From contig BROE01000023.1 of the NCBI GenBank assembly GCA_036571765.1, positions 2,486,688-2,550,687 of the forward strand: 64,000 bases of DNA, in the 5' to 3' direction. Source of the stretch: Plecoglossus altivelis. Lineage: Eukaryota > Chordata > Actinopteri > Osmeriformes > Plecoglossidae. Within the stretch, counting starts at the first letter, position 1. Each line of letters begins with the position of its first letter. This document shows, piece by piece, positions 36,874-46,700 of this stretch. The notes under the pieces were generated by a model. That model was not told the DNA's origin. It saw only the letters and a list, made by a program, of their open reading frames with translations, and did no database searches. A program made the position numbers and the translations under genes.

Positions 36874-37074
36874 ACAGACGAGCATGACCTCTCTCTCTCA
36901 GTCACACGCACATGCTCACTCGCTCACCAACCTCCCGTCGTAAAGAGTGATGGGATCAGAGCAGAAGGGTGGAGGGCAGGAGGGAGGTGGGGAAGAGGGA
37001 GCAGAAAGGTCACCAGCGCGCCATTAGTGGAGGCACCTGCGCGGTGGGAGGAGAGAGAGGCGGGCGATAAATAA

Positions 37075-37210
37075 ACAAATAGATCATAAAAATAGGCCAG
37101 GTACTTAGCGGAGTAATGAGACAGCTGTGCCCATCCAGAATCAATGCGCTCCAGTGACTGTAATCACTACAGCTTCCTTAACACTGCCTTAATTGGATGT
37201 CAGTCATTTA
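37075..37210. promoter_or_regulatory. CNE-like block
   Basis: Repeat-free island between simple repeats: ATAGATCATAAAAATAGG, GCGGAGTAATGAGACAGCTG, GTAATCACTACAGC and GCCTTAATTGGATGTCAG. Contains TAATT/ATTGG, a TAAT core and a CAGCTG E-box. Low-confidence enhancer candidate. Confidence 0.25.
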
Positions 37211-37399
37211 CAGAGAGAGATAGAGCGAGGTAGAGCTTAAGTGTGCGTGTGCGTGAGTATACTTAAGCTATGGATGCAGTTGAATGTGTGTGTGTTTGAC
37301 AGTGTCAAGGCATGTGGATGCTGTGTGTGTATTAGTGTGTATTGGTGTGTGTAGCGGTGCTTTCTGGTCATTAGCATTGATTTTTCCAGGAGGGCCCAT

Positions 37400-37710
37400 T
37401 CTCTTGCCCTCACTCGCACTTTCTCCTTCTCCCCCTGTCTCTCTCTCCCTCCCTCTCTCCCACTGTCATTCTCTTTGTCTCTCTATCCTGTTCTTTTTCT
37501 CTATCAGCCTCCCCGTCTGTCTGTCTATCTCTGCTGTCTCTCCCTGGAACTTTCTCCGTCTCCTCCTCTCCTGCGTTCTCTCTGTCTCGCCCTCCCTCAA
37601 TTTCGATCTCATCCGATGCACGTCTCTCTCGCTCCCAGCCTGTCCCTCGTTCTCTTGCTGTCTTTCTATCATGCCGTCTCTCTCTCTCCATTTCTGCCCT
37701 CCTTCGCTTG
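37400..37710. repeat. Polypyrimidine tract (CT/TCTG-rich)
   Basis: About 300 nt of strongly C/T-biased + strand with irregular TCTCTCTG and CTCCCT words. Overlapping frames on both strands are compositional artefacts. Confidence 0.8.
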
Positions 37711-38163
37711 CTCCTATTCACCATAATTGAAGTTACGCTTCGATTGGGTTTTACGGGCCCCCCCCCCTCGATGCACCGCCCTTTTCTAAAAATAAAACAG
37801 CAAAAAAACCATTGGGAGCCCACCACCTGGCCCCCCCCCCGCCCCACACAGTTCCCCCCGTCACTATACCGCCACTACCGCAGCCCCACCCACCTCTCCC
37901 CCACAAACACACAACACACACCTGACTTCCCCTGCTGAAGGGTGCCCCTGTCGATGGGGTAATCCCAGGTAAGTTACGTTCCAGACCAGCCTCCCAATTA
38001 GCAGGCTGAGCCATGGGGCTGGCCTGGAGCTGCCTCCCCTTAGAGACACAGGTATCCATCAGAGCCAGTTCTGCTTAACCAGACCATGCCTGCCTCATCA
38101 GGGCTGCCTTAATAACCAGGAGGGGAAGAGAGAGATGGGCTGAACATAAGGTGTCGGGGTGTG

Positions 38164-38192
<29 letters not shown>
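38164..38192. repeat. (TG)14 microsatellite
   Basis: Uninterrupted TG dinucleotides, seen directly. Confidence 0.9.
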
Positions 38193-38194
<2 letters not shown>

Positions 38195-38850
38195 ACGGAA
38201 CGGTGTTTGTGGATGTTTGTCTCTATTCGTTGTGCGTGTTGATCCAGTAATGAAACTCACATGATAAGTGATGACTCCTTCCTTTCACCTTGGTTATGTG
38301 CTTGGTGTTTGTGTGTGTGTGTGTGTGCACGCGTGTCTAGGTATGCTTGTACTATACATGACGGTCGCTTGAGTAATGATAATCTATTCACCCTCTGCAA
38401 CTCACGCAAAGCCCTCTCCCTCACTGTAGACACTGATAGTCTTTAATCCACGGAGATCATTTCTGGACCAACCCTACATAGTACTATATACACGTTTATA
38501 AGTGACATATGGCACTCAGGTACAGGAAGCTCCTATCTGTAATGCGTTGGAATGTCGAAATTGAATTGTGTTGGATTTGATTTTGGAATAGGCCCTTGTA
38601 AAAGCTCAATCGAGAACACTTTCACACAATCAGAGTCATTATGAGGCAGTGTCGCTGCGAAGGCTATCTAAAGCAGACAGTCTCCTGCCTCCGCTGGCTT
38701 GCTGTGTCTGGGTGCCGGGTGGAAGTCATTACTGAAAGCCCGTGTTGATTAAATACAAAGGGACAAGCAGGGTGATGGCTCCAATCACCTTCATTATGTC
38801 AGACACAGCCCATGACGCTCCGCCGCAACACGGATCCAGCGTGTCTACCG

Positions 38851-38851
<1 letters not shown>

Positions 38852-38883
<32 letters not shown>
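38852..38883. repeat. (CA)16 microsatellite
   Basis: Uninterrupted CA dinucleotides, seen directly. Confidence 0.9.
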
Positions 38884-38884
<1 letters not shown>

Positions 38885-38944
38885 GCACGCAGTGCTCCCT
38901 TCCCCGGCCGTCGCAGACGCATGCAGTGGTGTGATGCACGCAAA

Positions 38945-38978
38945 CTCTCTCTCTCCCTCTCTCTCTATCACTCCCTCT

Positions 38979-39027
<49 letters not shown>

Positions 39028-39050
39028 CCCCTCTCTCCCTCTCTCCCTCT
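38945..39050. repeat. (CT)n-rich polypyrimidine tract
   Basis: Mostly CTCTCT with few interruptions; reads as Ser-Leu repeats on + and Arg-Glu repeats on the minus strand. Confidence 0.9.
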
Positions 39051-39109
39051 GCAGCCAGCCCCCACCATATTAGCACGCCAGTTTGTTCCCGCCTTAGTCA
39101 TGCAGCCTA

Positions 39110-39240
39110 ATTGACTTTCATTGTGATCAGCTCATAATCACAGAACAGGCTGAGGCTAGTTAAATCATATCATTATCCCTCTGGAGAACATTTGCATATA
39201 TGCATATCACGCTTATTAAAGCAACACTGGGTTTGAAGAC
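39110..39240. promoter_or_regulatory. CNE-like block with POU/octamer-type site
   Basis: ATTTGCAT (octamer, 39,190-39,197) overlaps a 12-bp palindrome TGCATATATGCA (39,193-39,204). Nearby are TAATTGACTTTCATTGTG, GCTCATAATCAC, GTTAAATCATATCATTATCC and CTTATTAAAGC. Tightly packed AT-core motifs in unique DNA between two simple-repeat zones. Confidence 0.3.
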
Positions 39241-39319
39241 TATATATTTATTTATATGTATATAACGATTAGATAGTGTATGTGTGTACAAGATAGTGTA
39301 CAATGTGTATATTGTGTTG

Positions 39320-39323
<4 letters not shown>

Positions 39324-39354
<31 letters not shown>
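39324..39354. repeat. (TA)n microsatellite
   Basis: About fifteen uninterrupted TA dinucleotides in an A/T-rich context; a likely unwinding or cruciform-forming site. Confidence 0.9.
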
Positions 39355-39360
<6 letters not shown>

Positions 39361-39439
39361 AAACTTCGTCCTTCATGATATTTATGTGTGTGTGAAACAT
39401 ATCTGGAATTAATTCACCAAAGACAACAAACAAACACAT

Positions 39440-39550
39440 TTGAGAGAGAGATTGAGACAGAGAGAGTGACAGAGAGAGAATGTGAGAAAGTGAGAATGAC
39501 AGAGAGAAAGAGAGAGAGTGAGAGAGAGTGGGAATGAGAGAGAGAGATTT
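39440..39550. repeat. GA-rich purine tract
   Basis: GAGAGAG, GTGAGA and GACAGAGA words dominate on the + strand; low complexity. Confidence 0.75.
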
Positions 39551-39810
39551 GCAGCTGTGCGCTTTTCAGAACAGAAACCGGGGGTCATTTGGGCTGCAAT
39601 TAATATTCTCAGACTGAGCCCTGAACCACAAAAGATTATTTCGAGTGCTGTTGTTTTTGCTGCTGAAGTGGCTTAATCATCTTAATGTTTCAGGAGAGAA
39701 ACAGTGTAAAACTCGCCATCTTGTTGTTTTCCCTTCCTTATCATTATAGGGACAGGAGATGTTGTAAGCCTCAGCACATAAAGGCCCGATTCCCACAAAA
39801 CCTCATTCAC

Positions 39811-40450
39811 TCTCCCTCCCTCCCCCTTTCTCTCCCCCTTTCTCTTCCTCCCTCTCTTCCTCCCTCTCCCCCTCTCTTCCTCCCTCCCCCCCTTCCCTCT
39901 CCCCCTCCCTGCACTCCTCTCCTCGTCTGAACCAAACCTGAGAGGCTGTCACGATGCCAGACAGCTGCTTTTCTGGCAGGTGCATCCTTCCCTTCTGTAT
40001 GCTACAGCTCCCTGCCTGCTCCCCCCCCCCCATGCCAACTGCGCCCAGTAGGGAGGATCTGGCATTCGGAGTAATATGAGCATAATAGCACCAACAAAAC
40101 ATCTCATTCCCTCTCTAATTCACTGCAGAGCACGAGTGTGGGTGTGGGTGTAGGATACGAGACAAACCCCACTATCTCCGTGGGTCTGTTCTCTCTCTCC
40201 TCCTCTCTCTTTCTCTGTCTCTTGCACTCTCTCTTGTTCTCTCTTGCTCTCTCTGTCTCTCTCTCCTGCTCTCTCTGTCTCTTGGACCCTCGCTCTTTCT
40301 CTCTCTTTCTCTCTCTTGCACTCTTGTTCTCTCCTTCTCTCTCTCTTGCTCTATCTCTCTCTCTTGTTCTCTCTCTCACTTGGTCTCTCTCTTTCTTGCC
40401 CTCTCTTGCTCTCTCAGTCTGTGTTCTTTTCTCTGTCTTTTTCTCAAGAC
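39811..40450. repeat. Two polypyrimidine tracts (39,811-39,926 and 40,189-40,450)
   Basis: The first is CCTCTCCCC-type. The second is built of TCTCTCTCTTG and TCTCTCTGTCTC words recurring irregularly, with clear CTCTTG interruptions. The 254-codon minus-strand frame (40,104-40,868) is mainly Arg/Glu from this tract. Confidence 0.8.
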
Positions 40451-40539
40451 AGTGAATCGACTGAGGCAACAGGAGCCAGACTGACATGGGTAGGATTACA
40501 CAAGGGTAAAAGACTGGATGTTGACTTCCAATAAAACAA

Positions 40540-41080
40540 AATGGACGCCAGCGTATGCTTCGATTCGCTTCCCCAGTCAGAGAACGGGACATTGGCGAGC
40601 GTCCGGACCCAGCGAGGCCCTTCGCTGCTTCTTCACCTTCTCCTCTGAGACGATACAGTCCAGGGTTCGTGCCGCTGCATTTTGAGCGGCGGCCCAGAGT
40701 CAGGCCAAATGAATTGACCCCCGAGACACGCCTCTCCGTCCTTGTTGTCTGGCGCTTCCGATGGCATCGAACGCTGCCGTCGCTGCGTCGTGTACGACCC
40801 CGTCCCTTTTTAATCAAAAGGGCTTTTTTGGGGGCGCTTTCGAATTCAAACGTCACATTCCGATTCAATAGGCTATATTACAACTCTCATTAATTCATAA
40901 ACACACTGGCCCACATTTGAAATCCCTCCTCATAAGCTTGCCTAGCCCGCGGCTTCGATATCATCAAAGCTTTTATTGCATCTTTTTGTCCGCTACCCTT
41001 GAAGTCGTGGCATTTCAGACAAGAACTTTTCCTCCTCTCTTTCTCTTTAATATCTCCCCAGTCTTTTATGCTGCTCATGG
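40540..41080. promoter_or_regulatory. CpG-containing unique block, candidate regulatory
   Basis: A repeat-free stretch with higher CpG content than its surroundings and low stop density on both strands (frames 40,555-40,893 + and the N-terminal part of 40,104-40,868 -). No domain is recognisable in any frame, so I read it as regulatory or simply GC-rich DNA. Downstream part has CTTTTATTGCATC and CTTTAATATC words. Confidence 0.25.
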
Positions 41081-42410
41081 CCGCCCAGCGTCCTACACAT
41101 TTTTAAAGACATACCCAAATACAGAGACTGTCAAATGGTCCTCAAACACAGTTCATACGTGCATAGATTACATCGGAATGTGCTTTCTCCCTCCCTCGCT
41201 GTGTCCTTCCACAAGGGCTTGCCTGTGCATTGTTGTTCACACACAACTCTCCTGTGCTCTTTGACCTTCCCTCAAAGGCCTCAGCAAGCCATGTAACATC
41301 CCCCTCCCCCCACCCCCCGGCCAAGCTCCTGTCCCCATCCATGGCTGGAGAACAGAACCATTCACCTGCAGCATCCTTCCTGTGTGCCTCGGGGTTGTCA
41401 TGGCACCCACAGAATAGGGTTCGCAAGGTGAGAATAGGACTGGGACCCCACCTTAGAAACCCCTTGTGTGACAACCCATGTATTCATAGAACCATTGTGT
41501 CTGTTTATGTCTGTGTGTGCAGCAACTCCTGCTTCTCACCGCTGACAACAGCTGTATCCTGATTGGCCGTAGCAATAGCACCGTGTGTCTCTGTCCGCGT
41601 CCGCGCGCGCGTCTCAGCCCGTATGTGTGAGCGTAAACACAACTGGCAGCTTGTCATGTAACAGTTCAGCCTGGCAAATTATTACTTAAGAACTGACAAC
41701 CGGCACGGCGCCTCAAAGAGGAGAAACGTGAATTTTTCATCGGCTTGTTCCGAGTCCGATGCAGCGCTGAGTGGATGTTTGAGAGTTAAGGAGAGTTTCT
41801 GCTCAAGATAGCACAGCTGGGCGGCTCGCTGCTGGACTAGCCGACTGCCGGTCAGTCGGCAGGCGCGTGTCTGTGTGTGCTCGTGTGTGGTGTCTGTGTG
41901 TGTGTGTGTTAGTGTGTGTGCGTGTTAGCCTGTGGGTCCTCCATGCCTCGTGCAATTAGCAGCCTGCCACCTTGTCCTGACACAGGGTACCTGGAGGGAG
42001 CCCGAGTCAGGAGAATAGCTCCTAGGGCCCCCACAAGCAACGCATACTAATGGCTGCTCTACTCTCTCCCATCCCTCTCTCTCTCTCTCTGTCCTCCTTC
42101 AACCCCTCTCTTTCTCCCTCTCTCTGTCCTTCTTTTACCCCTCCTCTCTCTCTCTTTCTCACTACCTTTCTCCACTTCACTTTATCACTTCATCTGTATT
42201 GCTAATTGTCTCCCCTCCTTCTACCCCCCCACCCCATGCCTCTCCCCTCCTTCATAACACACCCCTTCCCCTTCTCCAGGACATTCTTCCATCCTTCCCT
42301 CCTGGTCTTAGACTTCCTTTGGGTCCGTGGTGGCCTCATTGGCCTGTGGTGGCCGATTTTCTGCCTGTCAGTTCTTGACATTAAGGTTTCACGTCAGCGC
42401 GTGGACAATT
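41081..42410. other. Non-coding DNA with TG and CT repeats
   Basis: CGCGTCCGCGCGCGCG-type CpG run near 41,597-41,612; unique block 41,640-41,830 with AAATTATTACTTAAG and GAATTTTTCATCGG; TG-rich at about 41,870-41,925; CT-rich at about 42,055-42,300. No gene recognised. Confidence 0.4.
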
Positions 42411-42412
42411 TG

Positions 42413-42590
42413 CTGTCCATGGTGCTGAACCTAACTTATAGCACAGTTCAGTGAGCTCCAACATAACACTGTCCATGGTCCTGAACCCTACCAACTGCAG
42501 TTGGTGCTGCCCATGGTCCTGAACTTTACCAACAGCAAAGGGGTATGCACGCTAACATGGTGCTGTCCATGGTTCTGAATGCGATCCAGA
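42413..42590. repeat. Diverged short tandem/interspersed repeat (CTGTCCATGGTSCTGAA)
   Basis: The phrase CTGTCCATGGT(G/C/T)CTGAA starts at 42,413, 42,469, 42,507 (CTGCCCATGG) and 42,563, giving spacings of 56, 38 and 56 bp. ACCTAAC/CCTACC-like words follow three of them. It reads as an old tandem repeat with one internally shortened unit. Confidence 0.75.
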
Positions 42591-43660
42591 CCTATGTGCC
42601 ATGTGCTCTGTAACACAGCGCTCCCCTTGGTCTCTCGAACCTAACCCTCTGAAGTTGTGTGGGTCAGTTTATTAGAGGTGAAGTGACTACCACTCAGCAT
42701 GCCGGGTCATCAGCGCACCCCTCATAGGCCAGTGACATCAGTGACCCTCTGTAAAGAAGTCAGCCTTCAGCTCAGTTGACACCAGCGTCCCATAAGCCCA
42801 GTGTGGAGAGGCGAGCAGCACTGAGAGGCACTGTCCAAGGTCCTTCCATGCTTATGGCGGCAGACTGTACCTCTCACAGCTTGCTGTCAGCAGCCTCATC
42901 CGCCTGTATGATTATAAACGGCACATCAGCCCCCCACTAAGCGTCTGATCACCTCTGTCTGCACCCGGCACTTTTCACCGGCAATGGAGGGCAGACACGA
43001 ATCAAGGGTGTCTGTGTGTGTGGGGGAGAGAGAAGGGAGGGAGGAACGCTGGGTCATAGTTCGCCATTTATTCCATATCAGAGCACCAGACCCCCAGAGA
43101 CCTCCTCTCCATGCCCCCATCCCTCCTTTCCCCGTCTCTCTGAAGCCTTCCCCAGAGTTTGACCTCCCTTTCATTAGACCCGACTCCCTGTCCTCACCAG
43201 GTTCAAGCTCAGGGGACAGGGAGAAGCCTGCCGCCTACTGCCTGCCCCTCACCCTGCCGCAGTCCCCCCCCCCCCCCCCCCCCGCACACACACACCTCTC
43301 CTTAACACAGATGGAACTGTGTCCGCCCCATGTCTCTGCGCCATCCTGGGGCTTGTCGTTGCCAGGGAATCTTTCGGAGCAGGCAAGGTGTTGGTGTTTT
43401 GGGCTCGCAGCAATCAGCCCCCAGAGAGGGCTGGAGCCAGCATTGTGACGGGTGGGGCGCGGCGCACGCTAGCAAGGCTACCCCGTGACAGGAGAGATCC
43501 ACCTTCATTACGCATGTGACTCTTGACAATCCTCCTAGATTAGGAGCTTGTGTGACAGCGAGAGTGCGAGTAGGCGTGAGAGCCAAGCCGAAAACGGAAT
43601 TGAAGAGGAAATCTGCAAGGCTAGGGCATTTCTCTCACCAACCTACCTTCAATTCCCCGC
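42591..43660. other. Non-coding DNA with C20 run
   Basis: Unique sequence to about 43,000, then GC-rich DNA with C20 at 43,264-43,283 and a short CA run. Several overlapping open frames (42,984-43,448 +, 43,302-43,586 -) without recognisable domains. Confidence 0.45.
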
Positions 43661-43668
43661 TTCCTCCC

Positions 43669-43743
43669 TCCCTCCTTCCCTCCTTCCCTCCCTCCTTCCT
43701 TCCCTCCCTTCTTCCTTCCCTCCCTCCCTCCCTCCTGCCTTCC
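43669..43743. repeat. (CCTT/CCTC)n microsatellite
   Basis: Imperfect tetranucleotide repeats of CCTT and CCTC, pure pyrimidine on the + strand. Reads as Leu-Pro-Ser repeats. Confidence 0.9.
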
Positions 43744-44187
43744 ATCTATATGATGCTTTTATATATTAAACTGTAAGTAATGACTCAACCTAAGCACATT
43801 CCAGTCAGCGATACTATTACAAAAAAAAAGCCTGAGGGAGATTTTCAAAGGATTTGAAAGCACCAGGGATATGACAACGCAGAGCAGGACCCAAAACCAT
43901 ATTCTGTCTTCCTTCTGGGCCACACCATTCCTCTCCTCCGCGTCTCTTCGCAACGAGGCTAAGCAGGAGCGAGCCGTGGCCCGGGCAGCCTAATGCCTGA
44001 GAATCAGGGATCTGACACAGCGCAGTGTGAATGTGAAGCGAGCGCCGCCGCCGCCCGCCCTCTGGCCATGAATGCAGATAAGTCGAGGGAAGGGAACGCC
44101 ATCGCAGTGGGGCTTCATAGACACACTCATTTATCAGCTAAAGTCTATGTTGCAACCCACAGTATGTGGGTCAGTCAGTCCAAAACT
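43744..44187. other. Unique non-coding DNA
   Basis: A9 run near 43,821-43,829, then GC-richer sequence with GCCGCCGCCGCCCGCC near 44,046. No gene recognised. Confidence 0.4.
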
Positions 44188-44420
44188 GTGTGTATGTGTG
44201 TGTGTGTGAGTGTGTGTGTATGTGGGTATGTGTGTGTGAGTGTATGAGGGTGTGTGCATGTATGTGTGAGTGTATGTGTGTGTATGTGAGTGTGAGTATA
44301 TGAGGGTGTGTGTATGTGTGTGTATGTGTGTGTGAGTGTATGTGTGTATGTGCGTGTGAGTGTATGAGGGTGTGTGTATGTGTGTGTGAGTGTGTGTGTG
44401 TATATGTGGGTATGTGTGAG
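44188..44420. repeat. Compound GT-rich repeat with higher-order units
   Basis: TGTGTG interrupted by TATG, GAG and GGG. The phrase TGAGGGTGTGTG recurs at 44,245, 44,301 and 44,365, so the dinucleotide array has been duplicated in units of about 56-64 bp. Confidence 0.85.
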
Positions 44421-45130
44421 TATGTCACAGCTTTATTCCATCGTCCTTGGTTGTCTGCATCTTGGAGTTCAGTTTCCTTGACGGATTTGCCTGAACAACA
44501 GCACGGACTAGTTAGGACTGCTGTGTGGAATACCGTAGGAAAGCGTCTTGGGATGGTACACACACATACGGACTGTTCTGGAAGGTCATCATATGCACGG
44601 GGGGGTGGGGTGGGGGGAGGGGTTATAACTAATGGTTGTCATCACACCTGTTGTAGAGGAATGGTAGGTTGAAGGATCCAGTTTAGCTTTGGTCTGACAT
44701 GTTTTTTTGGTGGTGTTAGACACCTTACATGATTACTATGATTCTAGATCAGATACAATCTTCCTCTTAAAGGATTTGCTTTTGCACAAAAGGAAATTGT
44801 TGGTTTCGATTAACACTTTGTTAAAGTAAAAAAGGAAGAAAACATGTTTTTGTTCTTTTTTGGACTATAATTTGCCTTCCCCCCCATGCAAGTTATCTTA
44901 TCTCCTCTCCTCATTATCACCTCGCGGATGCATGTCTCGCTCCTTCCACGGTGCAGAGAGCGAGAGTATTTCATTAAAGCTGCTGTCTCATTACGGAGGT
45001 GTCGAAATGTAATTAATGACAGGACTAGGACAGCAACCCATCTGTCACCCATCTAGCTATATGCCTGCTCTTCCACACTGGCCGCTGGAAAGTGTGACTT
45101 TCTCATATTTTAGAGTAAGGATGCCTAGCT
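44421..45130. other. Unique non-coding DNA
   Basis: G-rich patch near 44,598-44,622; otherwise A/T-rich. TTTCATTAAAGCTGC and GTAATTAATGACAGG occur near 44,970-45,022. No gene recognised. Confidence 0.4.
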
Positions 45131-45131
45131 G

Positions 45132-45757
45132 CTTGCAGCTTTATTTCTCTCTTCCATCCTTTTCCTCTCTCTCCTCTCCCCTTTTCTCCTCTCCTCGCCT
45201 CCCTCCCCCCCACTGCTCTTCCTCCCACAATACTCATAGCCCCCTCCCCCTCTCCCCATTCTCCTCCATCCCCCCCTCCTCCTCCTGCTTCCCCCTCCTG
45301 CAGCCTCACGCTCTCCTCGTCCCCTCCACTCCCCCGCGCCGTCTCTCCCTCTCCTCCCCTCTGCCTCACCTCTGCCTCTCCCTCCCCCGCCGTCCCCCCC
45401 CCGCCCCCCCCCGCCCCGCTCTCTCCTCCAGCCTCTCCTCCGATCCATCCTCCGCCTGCTCCCTCCCCCCTGCCTCCCCCCTCTCCTCCTCCCTCTCCTT
45501 CTCTCCTCCCCTCTCTCTGCCCTCCTTCTCCTCCCTTTCCTCTCCTCTCCTCCCCTCCCCTCTTTCTTCTCCTCCCTTTCCCTCCCCTCTCCACCTCCAT
45601 CCCCCATTTCCCCCCTTCTCTCTCCCCCCTCTTCTCTCCCTCCCCCCCTCTCCCGCTGCCTCCACCTCTCCCTCCGCCTCCCCCTCTCCCTCACCTCCTC
45701 CCCTCTCCTCCCTTCCCCTCTCCTCTCCTCTCTCTACCCCCACCAATCCTCTCTGTA
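45132..45757. repeat. Very long polypyrimidine tract, about 620 nt
   Basis: The + strand is overwhelmingly C and T with only isolated purines for more than 600 nt, made of CTCTCC, CCTCCC and CCCCCC words without a fixed period. All three + frames and the reverse frames stay open over long distances (for example 45,016-45,837 + and 45,125-45,694 -) because stops need purines on this strand. A classic triplex (H-DNA) candidate. Not a gene. Confidence 0.92.
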
Positions 45758-45934
45758 ACTGTAACCTGTCTGTTCCTTCCTCTCTGAGAGCGCACCCTCC
45801 CATCCATCATCCCTCTGCAGAATGGCAGGCGATCTGACTGCCAGATTCCAGTCTTGGGAAGCCACACAAGTGGGAGGGGGGAAGTGCTCCTTGAGGGATG
45901 AGGAACTCTGGCCACTCACACTGAAATGAAGGGC

Positions 45935-46195
45935 TCATGTCTTATCTCTCTCCTCCCTCCTGCCCTCCCTGCCCTCCCCTACGCTCCCTCGCCTCCCTCC
46001 CTCGCCCCCTCCTCCCCTCCCTCGCCTCCCTCCCTCCCTCTCTCGTCCCCTTGTTGTCTCTACTTTACTCGTCCTCTCAATCTCTCTTCTCTCACTCTGT
46101 CTGTCTCTTTCTCTCTTTATTCTCTCCTTTTCTCTCTCTTTATCTCTCTTTTCAGTCTCTTTTTCTACTGTTCTTTTCTCTCTCTACTGATTTGC
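45935..46195. repeat. Second polypyrimidine tract
   Basis: Continues the same strand bias after a 180-bp unique break: CCTCCCT words first, then TCTCTTT words. Reads as Ser/Leu/Pro/Phe-rich frames. Confidence 0.85.
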
Positions 46196-46199
46196 CGCC

Positions 46200-46510
46200 T
46201 TATAGTTGTGGTGACTGAGATATGCGAAGGACGAGTCCTATCAGCCAATGAAATTCCTGCGTTATCAGCTGTTGCCTTCACCCAATAAACACAAACAATA
46301 CCCGCTAATAATGTATAAAGTTGTTGTTTGAAACAGGTCATTGTAAAGTAAGAGAAGTGAGTTTCCAGTTGGAGTTTTGTGCACTGGAACAGCGAGCCGC
46401 GGTTTTCCAGCTGCCAAAGCCTGGCATTTTCCCCGGCTAAGATAACAGCACCCTGGCATTTATCTCTGGGAAAGGACATTGTTATCAGGTTATCGTCTAT
46501 CTCCTGTTCC
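46200..46510. promoter_or_regulatory. Candidate enhancer with GATA-site cluster
   Basis: AGATAA at 46,440-46,445, TTATCT at 46,460-46,465, TTATCA at 46,482-46,487 and TTATCG at 46,490-46,495 lie within 56 bp, with a further TTATCA at 46,263. CAGCTG E-boxes occur near 46,267 and 46,409. AAACAGGTCATTG is nearby. A GATA plus E-box combination is a known regulatory grammar in vertebrates; activity is not demonstrable here. Confidence 0.35.
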
Positions 46511-46640
46511 CGCCCAGCTATGATGCACGGGACACACACTCTCTCTCTCTCACACACTCACACGCACACGTACACACAAATATACGCATGCAGACAGACG
46601 AGGAAATAATCACGTGGGAAAGCTCAAAAACAAGCACTTG

Positions 46641-46700
<60 letters not shown>

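Larger units (their letters stand above)
37711..39110. other. Repeat-rich non-coding DNA
   Basis: C-runs near 37,759-37,767 and 37,831-37,841, (TG)n at 38,164-38,192 and about 38,309-38,327, unique DNA 38,430-38,830, (CA)n at 38,852-38,883, and a CT tract at about 38,945-39,050. No gene recognised. Confidence 0.5.

Noticed and set aside
36538..37074. 178-codon frame with His-Thr repeat
   Set aside because: Created by the (CA)36 microsatellite; flanks show no recognisable protein.
40104..40868. 254-codon open frame on the minus strand
   Set aside because: Arg/Glu-rich C-terminal two thirds come from a CT tract; the N-terminal third overlaps an equally open + strand frame and shows no domain.
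44188..44420. Regular short repeats resembling an array
   Set aside because: Not CRISPR: no unique spacers and no palindromic repeat; it is GT-rich simple sequence.
45016..45837. 273-codon open frame on the + strand
   Set aside because: Ser/Pro/Leu-only translation of a polypyrimidine tract; the opposite strand is open too. No domain, no exon signals.
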